A DNA stretch of 64,000 nt, from NCBI RefSeq assembly GCF_014193425.1, contig NZ_JACHZG010000001.1, positions 496,001 to 560,000 on the forward strand, read 5' to 3'. Made by a program: the position numbers and the translations under genes. The notes beneath the pieces were generated by a model. That model was not told the origin of the DNA. It searched no databases and saw nothing but the letters and a program-made list of their open reading frames with translations. Shown in pieces: positions 41,158 to 64,000 of this stretch. The stretch comes from Microlunatus antarcticus (GTDB lineage Bacteria > Actinomycetota > Actinomycetes > Propionibacteriales > Propionibacteriaceae). Positions within the stretch are counted from its first letter, which is position 1. Each line of letters starts with the position of its first letter.

Positions 41158-42644
41158 CCGCGGAGGGGGCGCCTGCGTCCGTCCGGTCGGCCCGGACGGC
41201 TCGTCCGGTCCCGGCTGCCCTGGCCGCCGCGGGTCGCCGATGCCTCCGCCTCACCCTCGGTCCGTCGCTGCAGCGTCGCGTCGGGCGGTTCACGCTGCTG
41301 ATCGTCGCGCTCGCCGTCCTGGTCACCGGTCTCGGTGGCTACCTCGCGTCCCGCGCCGCCGCGTTCAACGCCGCGGACGACGCCCTCCTGCGGGCCTCCG
41401 ACATGGCGCTCGCCGACCTCGGTCCGGCTCCTGGGCCGGCGGACCTCGAGCGGTTCGTGAGCACCGCACCCGGCCTGAGCACCATCGTGACCGCGGTCGT
41501 CCGCGCCGACGGGTCGGTGCTGCGGGGGACGACGCCCGACGTCGTGCCGGTGCAGGCCGGGGACGTGGCCGTCGCCGGGGGCCTCCGGGACGCGTACACG
41601 CACTCGGCGACGACGGACGCCGGCGCGCTCTACCGCGTCCGGGTCGTCCCGCTCGGCGCGGAGCCGGGCACGGCGCTGCTCGTGGGGCGCCCGATGGCCG
41701 GGACGCAGCAGATCCTGATGGCCCTGGCCATGGGCCTGCTCGTGTGCGGGGTCGTGGCGGTGGCGGTGGCGGGGGTCGTCGGACGCCGCGTGGCGCGGGC
41801 CGGGGTCGCCCCGGTGCGGGAGCTGACCGCCGAGGTCGAGCAACGTGCGGCCGAGGACGACCTGACGCCGGTGACGATCGCGCGGAACGACGAGCTGGGC
41901 CGCCTCGGCGTGGCCTTCAACCACCTGCTCGACACGGTCAAGGTCTCCCGGACGCGGCAGGCCCGCTTCGTCGCCGACGCGGGGCACGAGCTGCGGACGC
42001 CCCTGACCAGCCTGCGCACCAACATCGAGCTGCTGGCCGCCGACACCGACCGCGCGATGCTCGACCCCGCCGACCGGCTCACGATCATGCGGGACGTCCG
42101 CGCGCAGCTCGTCGAGTTCTCCGCGCTCGTCTCCGACCTGATCGGCCTGACCCGCGAGGACCGCGCGCCCACGGACTTTCACGAGGTCGACCTGGCGGCG
42201 GTGCTCGACGAGGCGGTCGACCGGGTCAGCATGCGTGCCCCCGGCCTGGGCTGGGCGGTGCACCTGGACCCGGTCCGCCTGCACGGGGACGCCGATCTGC
42301 TGGCCCGTGCCTTCACCAACGTCCTGGACAACGCGGTCAAGTACTCCCCGCCGGGCGGCACCGTCTCGGTGTCGCTCAAGGGGCACGAGGTGCGGATCGG
42401 CGACGAGGGCGGCGGGGTCTCGGAGGAGGAGCGGCCCTTCGTGTTCGACCGGTTCTTCCGCTCGGAGGCCTCGCGCGCGACGCCGGGCACGGGTCTCGGC
42501 CTGTCGATCACCGAGTCGGTGGTGCGCCAGCACGGCGGGACCGTCGCCGTGACGGACGCCCCGGGCGGCGGGGCCCAGTTCGTGCTGACCTTCCCGCTGG
42601 CCCTCCACCGCTCCGGCGGGGCGGGTGGCGCTACGGACCGGTGA
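41154..42644 (+). CDS. Orphan sensor histidine kinase (MprB-like)
   Basis: 496 residues. Transmembrane helix 1 ([20 protein letters not shown]), a ~125-residue extracellular sensor, helix 2 ([20 protein letters not shown]), HAMP ([18 protein letters not shown]), dimerisation domain with phospho-acceptor His near residue 278 in [21 protein letters not shown] box [15 protein letters not shown]1 box in [20 protein letters not shown] (degenerate DEGGGV) and G2 [13 protein letters not shown]. MprB is the closest well-known type. No response regulator gene is adjacent; one may lie elsewhere. The GTG at 41154 overlaps the glmM stop. Its 3' end overlaps the antiparallel small gene by 14 bases. Confidence 0.88.
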   Translation: MTAEGAPASVRSARTARPVPAALAAAGRRCLRLTLGPSLQRRVGRFTLLIVALAVLVTGLGGYLASRAAAFNAADDALLRASDMALADLGPAPGPADLERFVSTAPGLSTIVTAVVRADGSVLRGTTPDVVPVQAGDVAVAGGLRDAYTHSATTDAGALYRVRVVPLGAEPGTALLVGRPMAGTQQILMALAMGLLVCGVVAVAVAGVVGRRVARAGVAPVRELTAEVEQRAAEDDLTPVTIARNDELGRLGVAFNHLLDTVKVSRTRQARFVADAGHELRTPLTSLRTNIELLAADTDRAMLDPADRLTIMRDVRAQLVEFSALVSDLIGLTREDRAPTDFHEVDLAAVLDEAVDRVSMRAPGLGWAVHLDPVRLHGDADLLARAFTNVLDNAVKYSPPGGTVSVSLKGHEVRIGDEGGGVSEEERPFVFDRFFRSEASRATPGTGLGLSITESVVRQHGGTVAVTDAPGGGAQFVLTFPLALHRSGGAGGATDR

Positions 42645-42834
42645 CGGTCTGGAAGAGCTGGGCCACACCGGGCAGGACGCCGAGAGCGGCGAGGACGAGG
42701 GCGACCACGCCGACGACCAGCGTGAGCAGCAGGGAGAAGACGGCGACGCCGAAGGCGCCGAAGAAGCCGGCCTTGAAGGCCGTCCCCGCGCTCAGCCGTT
42801 CGCGAGGGGGAAGCGGGCCCTGCTCGTTCGACAT
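42631..42834 (-). CDS. Small membrane protein (67 aa)
   Basis: 67 residues from the ATG at 42834: SNEQGPLPPRERLSAGTAFK, an amphipathic lead-in GFFGAFGVAVFSLLLTLVVG and a second hydrophobic stretch VVALVLAALGVLPGVAQLFQ. One long or two short membrane segments. The C-terminal codons overlap the end of the kinase gene by 14 bases in antiparallel orientation. Small proteins of this look are widespread in actinobacteria; function unknown. Confidence 0.6.
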   Translation of the reverse strand: MSNEQGPLPPRERLSAGTAFKAGFFGAFGVAVFSLLLTLVVGVVALVLAALGVLPGVAQLFQTVTGP

Positions 42835-42946
42835 GGCGACCACGGTAGCCCGGGAGGCTGTCCGTCACCTGAAGACGACGTGATCGACCGAGCGCGCCGG
42901 GCGGACGCCCGCGAGCCCTCGAGAGCCGGCCCGCGACGTGGGAGGA

Positions 42947-42985
42947 GCGCGTGCCGGCGGCTCCCCTCTGACCGCCGGTACGCGC
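42947..42985. terminator. Strong hairpin upstream of the giant gene
   Basis: GCGCGTGCCGGCGG (42947-42960) pairs with CCGCCGGTACGCGC (42972-42985) with one mismatch and an 11-base loop. It lies in the divergent region and would insulate the giant gene from read-through from the left. No T-tract follows. Otherwise 42835-43070 shows no gene. Confidence 0.45.
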
Positions 42986-43021
42986 GTCCTGAGGGTGAGG
43001 AGGGACGGGAGCGCGGGCTGA

Positions 43022-64000
<20,979 letters not shown>

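Overview
The window is about 72% GC, gene-dense chromosomal DNA of a high-GC Gram-positive bacterium (Actinomycetota). The evidence is housekeeping genes of actinobacterial type: a cold-shock-domain protein followed by a DUF3027 gene, single-chain pyruvate carboxylase, a serC/pdxH pair near a long citrate synthase, and rplM-rpsI-glmM in order. Many genes also start 6-7 bases after a -10 element. A member of Propionibacteriales such as a Nocardioides relative would fit, but that is inference only.

Layout. 1-6.7 kb: cold-shock-domain protein, DUF3027, a MarR regulator, a broken small gene, a DUF3048 lipoprotein, an SMR exporter, and a MarR-MFS module with its operator. 6.1-13.8 kb: SIMPL protein, pyruvate carboxylase, MntP manganese exporter, several small or unknown proteins, and an anchored exported propeller-like protein. 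13.8-22 kb: katG, divergent serC/pdxH, an AbiEi-like/DUF559 fusion bracketed by matching palindromes, Mn/Fe superoxide dismutase, and an overlapping RNA-modification cluster (trmB, truA, RsmC-like). 22-30 kb: ABC-2 exporter, LolA-like protein, an OmpR-type two-component pair, an unknown gene and an ABC-F ATPase. 29.7-36 kb: a minus-strand operon of adaptor, MacB-type ATPase, FtsX-type permease, DUF5666 lipoprotein and a second adaptor with very long disordered linkers. 36-42.8 kb: unknown membrane protein, citrate synthase, rplM, rpsI, glmM, an orphan histidine kinase and a small membrane protein.

From 43,229 to the end of the window a single reading frame stays open for 6,924 codons. It encodes a secreted surface protein: signal peptide, N-terminal domains, then about 53 DUF11/DUF7507-like repeats of about 350 bp. 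Nearly every repeat carries an EF-hand/dockerin-like calcium loop and a cysteine pair. The array shows nested 5-unit and 10-unit block duplications. The gene lies behind a structured leader with an AT-rich palindrome and a hairpin that overlaps its ribosome binding site. The frame is still open at base 64,000, so the true C-terminus and any cell-wall anchor are outside the window.

The most unusual items are the giant repeat protein and its control region, the palindrome-bracketed AbiEi/DUF559 gene, the adaptor with three low-complexity inserts, the in-frame TGA in the gene at 2012-2344, three long intergenic inverted repeats, and the recurrent leaderless gene starts. No tRNA, rRNA, CRISPR array, prophage or insertion sequence was recognised.
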